DNA from: Liolophura sinensis
Taxonomy: Eukaryota; Mollusca; Polyplacophora; Chitonida; Chitonidae
Direction of reading: 5' to 3'
NCBI RefSeq assembly: GCF_032854445.1
Contig: NC_088295.1
Location: 56,029,249 to 56,093,248, forward strand
DNA: 64,000 nt
Shown here piece after piece: positions 55,099 to 64,000 of the stretch; positions within the stretch are counted from its first letter, which is position 1; the number at the start of each line of letters is the position of its first letter. The notes under the pieces are model-generated. The model searched no databases, was not told where the DNA came from, and saw only the letters and a program-made list of their open reading frames with translations. Made by a program: the position numbers and the translations under genes.

Positions 55099-58000
55099 GT
55101 AAGTAGGCCTATCTGTTTGTCACTCTACTTGTAAGACTACATGCAGTTAAATACAAAGATAGTATTCGAAAAGTTATGAACAATTTGTAAGTTTAACTGA
55201 AAAATCAGGGACCATGCCAGTTTGATCTGAACTTCACTAGTTACACAAAAGAACAAATGCATTTTACATGCACATAGGTTTATGTATGTAATAGCAGCGA
55301 AACATTATGTCACACATTAAGGGATATCGTCTTCGAATGATCATCTAAAGAGCAGAATTACATGAATGTGTGCATCTAAATACCTGTAATACATATCTGA
55401 ACATTTCACACCGTAGTAAAAGAGATGGTACCGCCATGTATACTGTTAGTATACGGCGTTTGTGAGCAAATCATTTTACACTAAAAAAAATAATCTGTTA
55501 ATTTTAGAAGCAGGTCTGTTGTCTGAGTGATGGTAGAATGTATTCTGTATTCTTATAATGTATTGTAGCATAATGATGTGTCATATGCAATATAATATCC
55601 TCTTTATCTTCATTTATCTTTACTCAATCTTCATGTTGAATTAGTAGAAAATATGTGTTATATTTTACAGAATAACCTGTTGCAATAGCAGGATGCACTC
55701 TCGCATCACTCAGATAAAAACAGATTAATTTTTGGAGTGTATATTTGGTTACTGATTGACACATGATACAGACTTGAGCATGCATACGTTTCAAGTCGAA
55801 AACTTAAAATCTAAACTAAAAAATTGAAATGAGCACAGCCGTAAATGAGCATGTGCCTTTGTTTGTAACACGCATGTTACTTTCTCCGCATGCCCGCTGA
55901 TGTAAACTCGAAACTGTTATATATGGTTTTTATGTGTGATTATCATCGCCTGTTCTAAAACCGAGGACTATTGGGGATAGTGACCGTATATGTACAACCT
56001 AAGAAGGCACCATGGAATGCATTCATGCAAGCAAAGAAAAAAAAACGCCCTCTGATGGTGACACACATGCCCGCCTGCCATAAACTAACAAATACTTATC
56101 TAAGCTTTTTCTCCTGAAGTATGACCGGCCCCAATGCCTCAGTTGATCCCGCTTCGGAGCCGGGGGCCAATCCTAGGTCGGGTCACACCTAAGACCTTAA
56201 AAGAGGAAGTTGTAGCTACCTCACTTGACGGTATGTCGTGAAGAAGTAGTAGATAAAGAGAGATGGAAATCCGTCCTGCAACAAGGAGGCACATTACATA
56301 CACTCTAAGAACTCCTTCGTCGTCATATGACCGAAAAATAGTTAAATATGACGTTAAACCTCAAGCCGTAAAAGTGCCATTGGGGTATTTTCTCTTTAAC
56401 TGTGCGTTTTTTTTATTGTTTCCACCTTTGCTGTAGGGTTTTTTTTTGTGGGGGGTGGGGATGCGCTTTAAAGAAAAAAAGATCGGGTTTGAATTTTTCT
56501 TTTTATAGACGAACAGACGAAAAAAGAAAAAAAGAAAAAAAAAAGAAAGAGATCTCGGGCCCCTAGATAATCAGTCCATCGTACTACAACTTGGTTCGTG
56601 GTTTCTTCTAAATCACGATAGCTGCGGTCAAATGATTGGCTGGTTATCTCAGGGCTCGAGATAACTGAGTCTTCATCATCCAATGATAGTGTCACATACA
56701 TGAGTGTTTGAACAAAATCACGAGGCCAAACGTAGCCCAGTGGCTTATTATCTCGGGGCCTGAGGCCTTTTTCTGGAAGTTTTTCTCTTTTTTATTTGGC
56801 TTGGTAAAAAAAAAATTTAACCCGGTTTTTTTTTTTTGGGGGGGGGGGGGGGGGAAGAAGGATGCTTTAGCAAACTCCAACTGCAAAAGTGGAAAATATT
56901 AGAAAAAAAAAAGCTTATGATTTGGCTTCCTCTACATATCCTCCAGCAACCTACGGGTGGTCGTGGGTTCCCCCTAGGCTCTGTCCGGTTTCGTCCCATC
57001 ATAATGCTGACCCTCGTCATATAAGTGAAGTTAGTTGGTTGTGCTGTGCATAAACAGTGACACTTTTGACACTTCCAAACTGTACACACAAGTCTGTAAA
57101 GTAGGGAGGCGTGTTATTGCCAATCGAAATTTACAACAAGCTATTTACAATGATTCATAAGTTTTATCATTAAAATTTATCCGTAAGAGCAAATCTATGC
57201 AAATGCAAATTAACGCCGACACCGAAACAAGTCAGGAAATATTGATAAATGATAAATAAATATGTAAACTTCTAAAAACAATAGAAATATTTCCTCCGCG
57301 ATTTCTTTTCCATCGCAGACAAAATCCTCACATCGCGGTGAAAAGATTTATGCAACGGGGAAAACCTTTTCACTACGAAAAAAAAAAAGCTCTCCGCGAT
57401 GAAAAGATTTTCTCCCCGTTGGAAGGTTTTCTCCACGGCGAAAACCCTTCCATCGTGGAGAAAACCTTCCCATCGCAGACAAAATCCTCACATCGCGGTG
57501 AAAAAACTTTTCCAACGAGGAAAAAAAGTTTCATGCCGTGGAGAAAAGGTTTACACAATGCAGAAAGGTAGGCCTATACACTGTGGAGAAAACGTTGCAA
57601 CCGCGGAAAAAACGTTTTTAATCGTTTTGGAAGTTTATAGCTGTATTTTCCAATTTCATCTAATTTATATTTGTGTCTAAGTTTATTCCGTTTTGCATAT
57701 AAGCCTATACTTTCTTTACAATGAAAGTTTGTAATAGTAAAACCTATGGATCATCTCAGATGCAGGATAATTGTCTGCTATGATGATTAGTTCGAAAACA
57801 TGTGCGTCGGCGACATTAGTGGAGGTTTGACAACGCTTTTTTCTTGTGTGTTAACAAAATATTCAATATACAAATAATATATGTTATGGGATGTGCTATT
57901 AGGAATTGTCAGCTCGAGACAAGTCATGTTGAGAACGAACAATTTATGATATATCATGCCATTTTTTGTGATAGGGAAAAACGTGAAACAAAAGGAAAAG

Positions 58001-60765
58001 AAAGTCCGTTGTACATGTAGTTTCTTATCTAACTGAGCAACCCATCGACGTACTGTTTAAGTAGGACAGAGAGCAAACATGATGAGATAACTGTAGTGAT
58101 TAAACAGAGATGTACCCTGCTACCTTCGTTGAGATTACATCTCGAATATAGCTCTATTCACTTGTCTTCACTGGAAATCTCAATAATCGGCAGTTACAGT
58201 TTCCTACACCACATTCTTCAAATTCTCCACGCTCAATAGCTGTGCGATGGAATGTTTGTTGAATAATATGATAGATCAGAGTTATTTTTTATCGCGCTTC
58301 CTTTTAAGCTAAAGCTAATTTGGAGTTGTAGCTGTCGATTGGTCAGTTGTGTCTGTTTGTAAAATAATCGAGGTTCGGCTTCGCCACCGTCTTAACGTCC
58401 ATCTTTTATCTGGACGAAACTGTTCACAATCTATTTTCTCAAGGAAACGGGCCTCCGTGGGTTAGTGTCAGCGTGCTATTGCAGCACATTGACCCAGGAG
58501 CCTCTAAACAACGCGCTCGATCAATTGGCTTCAGATTTTATAATGTACAAAGATTGTACAATAAGAGCCAAAGACTGCAAACGTTATTAAAACCGATATG
58601 CAAATTACATTATCACTCACTACTTCAGATTTTAAATATTTTAAATTCATATGGAAATGATTTAATAGTGCAAAAATCTAGGAAAAATTACACTGAATTG
58701 AAATGACACCATTTGAACCGGAAATGATTATATTTTATTTGATATACTTTGCTAAAATTTAACGTAATAAGACAGAAACCTGTGAAATGAACTATTATAG
58801 TCATAGGCCTATAATAATGAATGAATGAATGAGTAAATAAACAAATAAAGTTGTGCGATGTTAGAAATTGTTACTTAAATAAGTTTTTATTTCTTTCTGA
58901 AGGTATGGCGTCGGGTCAAACAAACGCAAACACAACAGAAACTATATCATCAACAATAATCACAACAACAGCAACAACCACAACCACAACAACACCACCA
59001 ACAACAAACACAACAAACACAACAACAACAACCACAACAGCACCAACCACAACAACAACAACAACACCCATAACAGCACCAACCACAACAACAACAACAA
59101 CACCCATAACAGCACCAACCACAACAACAGCAACACCACCAACAACAACCACGCTAACATTATCGTCACTTCCACAAACAATAACAACGACAAAAACGGC
59201 ACTCCTAACAACAAACACAATCACAACCTCAACACCACGACCAACAACAACTCTACCAGATAAAGGCCAAAACAGTAAGGCTTAATATTCCCTCTTTTCT
59301 GTATGTAATATAGTCATTTGAAGCTAGTCATCTGTGTCTTTCCTTCTTCTCATTACTCGTACCTGTTTAGCATACCATCCCAAGACTCTTGTGCAAAGTA
59401 ATGAGTAAAACATGAGGATACAAGATAGACTTTACTTTTGAACAGATGACTTTGTAGACACATTTATTGCCTAAATAGTACTGAATGTCATTCGTAATAG
59501 TTCGAAAAGATTTATGCGTGTAAAAGCTGTAAACATATTTCGAAAGTCATTGGTTTGAAAGATATGAAGGCAATGAGTAGTCAATGAACACTAATAAGGA
59601 ATACCGGTACTAATTACGAAGGTGATAGAATGCTGTATTGTTTCAGACACGGGAGCTATTGTTGGTGGAGTGTTCATCGTCATTGTCATCATCATCATTG
59701 CTATAGTTGCTTTTGTTTTTCGCCGCAGGTAAGTCACTTCAGCTGGTGCTGTGTTCCAATGACACCGTATGTTTTATTCTCTGTTATATTCCACGCGATA
59801 TTACTCGTTGTTTTCTGTGTTATATTCTATGTTATTTTCTATGATATACTCTGTGTTAATTTCTATGTTATATTCCACGTTATATTCTATGTTATATTCT
59901 ATGTTATATTCTATGTTATTTTCTGTGTTTCATCCTTTGGTATTTATATGTAATATTCTGTTTTTTTCTGTTATGTTCTGTTATTTTCTTTGTTATAATC
60001 CACTTTATATTCCATGTTATTTTCTGTGTGATATTATACGCTTTATTCTATGATGTATTGTACGCTATATTAACACAAACCAAACCTAAAAATAAATTGA
60101 TCCCCTTAACGTTATCATTTTCACGTGCGACGAAGCTTTAACAGATCTATTAACGTCTCCACTTTAAAATGTGAACGTCTTAATCAGCTTTGTGTTTTTT
60201 CACCCACAGGTTACTCCTGTTTTACCGTGTATGTGTTTCAAGATATAGGAAAAAGCGTCACGCCGCTGCGAATTCTGTTGTTGACAGGGTGACTTCGAAC
60301 AACGGTGAAATAAACAGCGCCGTCTACATCAACATGGGGACTTCTCGCCCAGTACATGAGCGCCCCATCAGTATGTCAGACACAGATGCGTTCTACGCTG
60401 ATGTCCACACCATGGGGGAAGCCTCTGAGAAGCGAGGTCAAAACCCGAGTAAAACGGAAAAATATCCAAGTGGAGATCCAACGACTGGCGTATACATCAA
60501 CGACACGGAATTGGCACAAAACTCAGATACTGTAGCAAGCGGACCTGTCAATCAAACTGTGACCCCTCAATCACGACAATCTGCTGACTACTACTCCTAT
60601 ACTCAACCTCCAATCCCAGACCCGATTTACGGTAATACTACGCATACTTCACAAACCCAACAGCCTCAGGAGAATGACACCCTTGGCGTTTACGAGAAAC
60701 TACAGACAGGTGCAAACACAAGCTCGAACTATAGTGCGCTTACGTTCAAAAACCCAGTGGACTAA
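55026..60765 (+). CDS. Mucin-like type I membrane protein with tyrosine-rich signalling tail, 360 residues
   Basis: Four exons: 55026-55098, 58903-59274, 59647-59728, 60210-60765; 1083 nt, all phases closing. Residues 1-24 form a signal peptide (LILAVAVHLGL core). Residues 35-145 are a Thr/Pro mucin stalk, with APTTTTTTTPIT occurring twice in tandem. Residues 151-173 are a transmembrane helix, followed by RRR and RYRKKRH, so the C-terminus is cytoplasmic. The tail has many Tyr motifs: YINM at 215 (YxxM and YxN), YADV at 238, YIND at 271, YGNT at 316, and YEKL at 337 plus YSAL at 350, spaced as YxxL-x9-YxxL. Such motifs bind PI3K p85, Grb2 or tandem-SH2 kinases in known receptors. There is no ligand-binding domain; extra exons in the 3.8-kb first intron cannot be excluded. 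The family is not recognised. Confidence 0.85.
55477..55741 (+). mobile_element. Foldback MITE, GAGTGATGCTAGAA family, copy 2
   Basis: Terminal inverted repeats tacactaaaaaaaataatctg and (reversed) tacactccaaaaattaatctg. Subterminal ctgagtgatg and catcactcag. 265 bp, no ORF. Confidence 0.8.
56124..56372 (+). mobile_element. SINE family B, third copy
   Basis: Head cctcagttgatcccgcttcg, body taagaccttaaaagaggaag, then ccgtcctgcaacaaggaggc, tail gacgttaaacctcaagcc. Confidence 0.87.
56926..57037 (+). mobile_element. SINE family A, fragment
   Basis: ccagcaacctacgggtggtc through cataatgctgaccctcgtca to tataagtgaag. Confidence 0.82.
57296..57630 (+). repeat. Degenerate array of about 20-bp words with alternating orientation
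   Basis: Words ccatcgcagacaaaatcctc, acatcgcggtgaaaagattt, gttggaaggttttctccacg and ccatcgtggagaaaaccttc recur in both orientations, so gaaaacctt and aaggttttc alternate. The 30-bp phrase starting ccatcgcagac occurs twice (57310, 57471). Confidence 0.8.
58447..58520 (+). mobile_element. SINE family A, head-only fragment
   Basis: cgggcctccgtgggttagtg, then ttgacccaggagcctctaaa. Only the tRNA-derived 5' end remains. Confidence 0.75.
58903..59274 (+). CDS. Mucin-like protein exon 2: Thr-rich stalk
   Basis: Acceptor ttctgaag. Nearly all codons are ACA/ACC with Pro and Ala, and a 36-bp internal repeat lies at about 59037-59108. Dense potential O-glycosylation. Length is likely polymorphic. Confidence 0.85.
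59647..59728 (+). CDS. Mucin-like protein exon 3: transmembrane helix
   Basis: TGAIVGGVFIVIVIIIIAI, then VAFVFRR at the exon end. Strong acceptor tgtttcag and donor gtaagt. Confidence 0.9.
59765..60075 (+). repeat. About 11-13 bp tandem repeat in mucin-like intron 3
   Basis: ttctatgttata and variants repeated over 300 bases. The LYSMLYSMLFS-type ORFs here are its translation. Confidence 0.9.
60210..60765 (+). CDS. Mucin-like protein exon 4: cytoplasmic tail
   Basis: Acceptor cacccacag. 185 codons and TAA. Basic juxtamembrane region, then spaced Tyr motifs and QPPIPDP, a possible SH3 ligand. Confidence 0.88.
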
Positions 60766-61090
60766 GCCAGAACAAACCAGAGCACTGTCAAGTGAGCTTC
60801 AGCGCGCATGCGCAGAACACATGGGTCTCTCGCTTCTCTCAGTGTAATTTGAGCCAAGTAATATAGTATCAAAATCTGTCTGGAATCAGGGAGATAACTC
60901 TAGCTGGCATGAAGTCTGGTAATGTGGTTTATGTGAAGAAAACCAAACAAAACGAAGCCGTCTGTACGGATTTTTTTAAGGTGTTCGACATATATTCCAC
61001 ACTTTCGTCTACTGTTAAAGCTCAGACCATGTGAACAAGATGTTTGTCCTGTTTCGGTAAAGGGATGCAAGAAATTGTTATACACGGTCA
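60766..61090 (+). other. 3' flank of the mucin-like gene
   Basis: No ORF and no clear AATAAA close to the stop. Probably 3' UTR at the start. Confidence 0.35.
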
Positions 61091-61106
61091 ACATTTCTGT
61101 TGATGA

Positions 61107-61225
61107 GATGTGTTATCTGGTATTCCCCAGGGTTCACTGCTTGGTCCACTGTTCTTTGTTTTTGTATATAAAACAAAGAACAGTGGACCAAGTAGTGAAC
61201 CCTGGGGAACACCAGATAACACATC
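61107..61225. repeat. Near-perfect 55-bp inverted repeat with 9-nt loop
   Basis: The arms (61107-61161 and 61171-61225) match except at two positions. The right arm is an inverted copy of the PQGS-coding segment. Confidence 0.95.

Positions 61226-61230
<5 letters not shown>

Positions 61231-61294
<64 letters not shown>
61231..61294 (+). repeat. (TA)n microsatellite inside the LINE fragment
   Basis: Pure AT steps between the hairpin and the YADD-coding part. Confidence 0.98.
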
Positions 61295-61297
<3 letters not shown>

Positions 61298-61811
61298 TTG
61301 CTATCTGTTCTGAAAACATCAGAGGGCTTACCTTATGCTGATGATGTTACAAGGCAATTGCGACGTACTCATGGTGATTATGAACTACTTCATTATGATT
61401 TAAACAAAATGTGTGAATGGTGTTTCACATTGGGAACTTGTAAAAGACATTTACTTCATCACCTAGATGAGACAGATTTTATCATAATAAATGTCATGTA
61501 AATTATTTATCCCTTAAAGACTTAAAGACTTTTGGAATCTAAGCTGATTGGTTGACAGTGGAAATGAGATTTCCTGGGTGAAATCCTGCAGCCGTGGCCA
61601 TGCTAGAATAATCTGCCATGCCAAAAATTCCCCTTAGGCTAGGCATAGCCTGGGTTTGCCTATCTCTCACAGGAACCAGTCAGAATCGATTCCGTATTCC
61701 CTTAAGAACACGGATCGGTTGGTTCATTTAAAATGTCTATTCCGGATCGAGGAGAAAATATCTCAAGTTTTTAATGTTATATAACTGTTTGCATGGCAAA
61801 TTAAATTGTTC

Positions 61812-62014
61812 GGGCCTCCGTGGCCGTGGGGTTAGCAATCCAGGGCGGCGCATGGACCCAGGAGCCTCTCACCAATGCGGTCGCTGTGAGTTCAACTTCA
61901 GCTATCCGGTCGTACGTGGGAAGGTCTTCCAGCAGCGTGCGGGTGGTTATGAGTTTCCTCAGGGAAATATTCTTCAGTACGGCGTAAAACAGCAATGAAA
62001 TAAATAAATAAATG
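61812..62014 (+). mobile_element. SINE family A with 9-bp target-site duplication
   Basis: cgggcctccgtggccgtggg head to (aaat)n tail, internally deleted. Flanked by aaattgttc at 61803-61811 and 62015-62023. Confidence 0.9.
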
Positions 62015-62635
62015 AAATTGTTCTGATCTTTCTATTGTCAAATGTGTATGCATTTACCAAGCCGTGCTTTACATGCTTTAAATCTATATTTTATCCTCAG
62101 CTCAATAGCTTCACAGTGAGTTTTACAACTGTTATAATAAAATTAATATATTTGACCCAAGTTCTTACTTGTCCTTAAACGACAGCTGAACGATTTCTTT
62201 ATTATAAAGCACATTATCTACTCAAAGTCTTTCATGATATTTGTTCAGCTGTAAATTCAATTATGTAGATATCTCAATATTTATACACCTCTCTTGATTT
62301 TGTTATTCGACAAAAATGTCTTTTTCATATCTGTCTTGTAAGTAGGTCCATGTGGCAGTTACTGGATTGAAATAAATACATTGAAGTTCAAAAATCTATT
62401 TGTGACCAATTGGGTACTAACTAATACTTCTGAGTTTTCTTCCCATTAGGAGTTCTGTAGGAGTGCGCCCTGACTGAGAAGTGGCTCTGTGTGTTAGAAT
62501 GGCTACGGTTTTTCATGATTTTTCTAACGATAGTATTACACATGTGACTCAATGTGATATCCAGGAAAACGGAAAATTAAAGTTTTAGGAGCATGCTGTC
62601 GGTTACGTGGCTTGTGGAAAAATCATTTAACACTT

Positions 62636-62735
62636 GTTTATTTATTTATTTGATTGGTGTTTTTACACCGTACTCAGGAATATTTCACTTATACGACGGC
62701 GGCCAGCATTATGGTGAGAGAAACCGAGCAGAAAT
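62636..62735 (-). mobile_element. SINE family A, tail fragment
   Basis: tttatttatttatttgattg to cagcattatggtgagagaaa. Confidence 0.88.
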
Positions 62736-63002
62736 ATTTATTTTATTTAAGAATTTGTCACTTGTACGATGATTGCGATTTTTCTGGACGGAAGTACCAA
62801 CGGAGGGAACCTTTTAATTAAGACAAGAACCTATAATTAATAAATAACTGTTCCTTGTTCTGGTTTAAGAGTGCAGCTTTCGCTTTCATTTTAACGTCGG
62901 TGTATGAGATGACCGATGCTCTGCTTGAGAGTTGTCTCACTATACACTAGGAGTTTCCTGCATTTTAAAAGATTAAAAGATAGAACATATCGAAGTTCAT
63001 TT

Positions 63003-63110
63003 TTTTTATTTAATAGCCGTGTATGGCTGTATTCAAGAATATTTTAATATCAAGGCGGTCTGAGTTATGGGAGGAGAAAACCGGATTTCCCATGGGAAAC
63101 CCATAATTTC
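63003..63110 (-). mobile_element. SINE family A, decayed fragment
   Basis: gctgtattcaagaatatttt, then gttatgggaggagaaaaccg and gggaaacccataa. Confidence 0.7.
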
Positions 63111-64000
63111 CATAACGTACATGAGCTGCATACATTCTTTTAGGTTAATTTTAATAATTCACTTTTGGTGTAATGAAATAATAATAATAATAATGAAAAA
63201 CATTATGTAATCCATCAACCTAAAAGTTCCCTTCTGCTTCCAGTTCGATATTTGGCTAAACAAAAACTGAAATTATAGTTAAACTGTAATCAAAGATGCC
63301 ATTCTGCCTCAAAGGTGGATAAAACATACAAATTACATAAAGATCTGTTGAAAGAGTCCGAAAAGTTAGTTGTAAATATGTTCTTCAATATGTTTTTCGA
63401 TTTTTCTTTATAGAGGAAAAGACATTTGAAAATAGCTTTTGTGTGATGGCTATTTGGGACCACCCCTTGGTGTATATTATCCTTGCGTAACAATGAAATG
63501 AAAAATATATTTGACTTTAATTTGGCCTTTTCAGCTATCAAATGTATTCGATTTGGATTTTGATCATTAGTATTTTGAATATATTCGTAAGAAATATCAT
63601 AATTGAGATTAAATGCATATCTTTGGATATAAATAATAAATTTATGTTCAAATAAATTTATTAGACTTGCAACACATCCGTATGTAGAATATTATTATGC
63701 AAATACTGTATGTACAAAGATATTCCAAATACATATCATACAAAATATTTTCAAACATCTTGTACTAAAAAAATGAAAAAAAAAATGGAGAGAAATTTTG
63801 AAGACTATATCTTCAACAAACTTTCCGCACTTTTCATTCGATGACAGTGGCATCATTTTTGTTTTCTTTTCTTAAAGTAAACACAGCCTGACACTATATA
63901 TATTGTAAACACCAACCACACAGTTATACAGGTCATCAATCAGTTATAAGCTGGAGTGTCCATAGTTATACCCCAAACCAACACATTGATCAAGCACAAG

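Larger units (their letters stand above)
55099..58902 (+). other. First intron of the mucin-like gene
   Basis: No additional exon found by eye. Contains a MITE (55477), a family B SINE (56124), family A fragments (56926, 58447) and an odd aaaacctt/ccatcgcgg array (57296-57630). Intron phase is 1 at both ends, the type that tolerates extracellular domain exons. Confidence 0.6.
61095..61500 (+). pseudogene. Broken non-LTR retrotransposon reverse transcriptase fragment
   Basis: Left part reads LSGIPQGSLLGPLFFVF, the PQGS block of LINE reverse transcriptases. After a hairpin and a (TA)n tract, the right part reads GLPYADDVTRQL, with the catalytic xADD box, then YELLHYDLNKMCEWCF, the following helix. 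This order and spacing fit CR1/Jockey-like LINEs. The section between PQGS and YADD is replaced, so it is dead. Confidence 0.8.
61501..64000. other. Intergenic region at the right edge, no gene seen
   Basis: AT-rich. Three family A SINE pieces; no ORF with recognisable features or splice context. Confidence 0.65.

Noticed and set aside
58916-59224. Minus-strand Val/Leu-rich ORFs resembling membrane proteins
   Set aside because: Antisense of the ACA/ACC-rich mucin stalk exon; the hydrophobicity is an artefact of TGT/GTT codons.
59630-60053. Hydrophobic ORFs in mucin intron 3
   Set aside because: Translation of the ttctatgttat tandem repeat running on from the transmembrane exon past its donor.

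Overview
This is a window of animal nuclear DNA, probably from a lophotrochozoan and most likely a mollusc. The evidence is spliced genes with GT-AG introns, long AT-rich non-coding stretches, at least three dispersed tRNA-derived SINE families, several MITE-like palindromic elements, long (TA)n tracts, and cytosolic ferritin genes with an iron-responsive element (IRE) in the 5' leader. The organism is inferred from gene and repeat style only.

Layout. (1) 382-14107, + strand: the last 11 coding exons of a ROCO-family kinase, closest to LRRK1. They encode the kinase domain from the VAVK lysine onward and a C-terminal beta-propeller-like region, 728 codons in this window. The exon phases close perfectly from the first exon seen to the stop. 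Its introns hold minisatellites and SINEs. One 16-copy minisatellite is built from the gene's own exon 9 / intron 9 junction and re-copies the 5' splice site. (2) 14108-23000: about 9 kb without a convincing gene, possibly starting with a very long LRRK1 3' UTR. (3) 23469-28000 and 31552-34455, - strand: two tandem ferritin genes with identical four-exon structure and intact IREs. Each carries a single-base indel in a homopolymer that breaks the frame. The downstream copy has also lost ferroxidase residues. (4) 34.5-39.2 kb: microsatellite-rich DNA with no gene. (5) 39.1-39.99 kb: a promoter-like island with six TGACG/CRE motifs, an E-box, a GC box, CCAAT boxes and a TATA box. It lies between a small - strand ORF (39330-39515) and the putative leader exon of a + strand gene. 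(6) 41549-48833: that + strand gene encodes a 1381-residue disordered Ser/Lys/Pro protein with repeated modules, SxIP motifs, repeated Cys-Phe-x-Cys-Met motifs and a basic Cys-rich C-terminus. I recognise no family. (7) 49.4-52.3 kb: two decayed satellite fields. (8) 55026-60765, + strand: a 360-residue, four-exon mucin-like type I membrane protein with a tyrosine-rich signalling tail. (9) 60.8-64 kb: a broken LINE reverse transcriptase fragment containing a near-perfect 55-bp hairpin, followed by SINE fragments.

The genes share no obvious pathway. The two ferritins are a local duplication under shared IRE control. The most novel items are the iterated splice donor in the LRRK1-like gene, the Ser-rich modular protein, and the mucin-stalk receptor with YxxM, YxN and YxxL-x9-YxxL motifs. 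All exon models come from reading splice sites and frames by eye; no alignment or transcript data were used.
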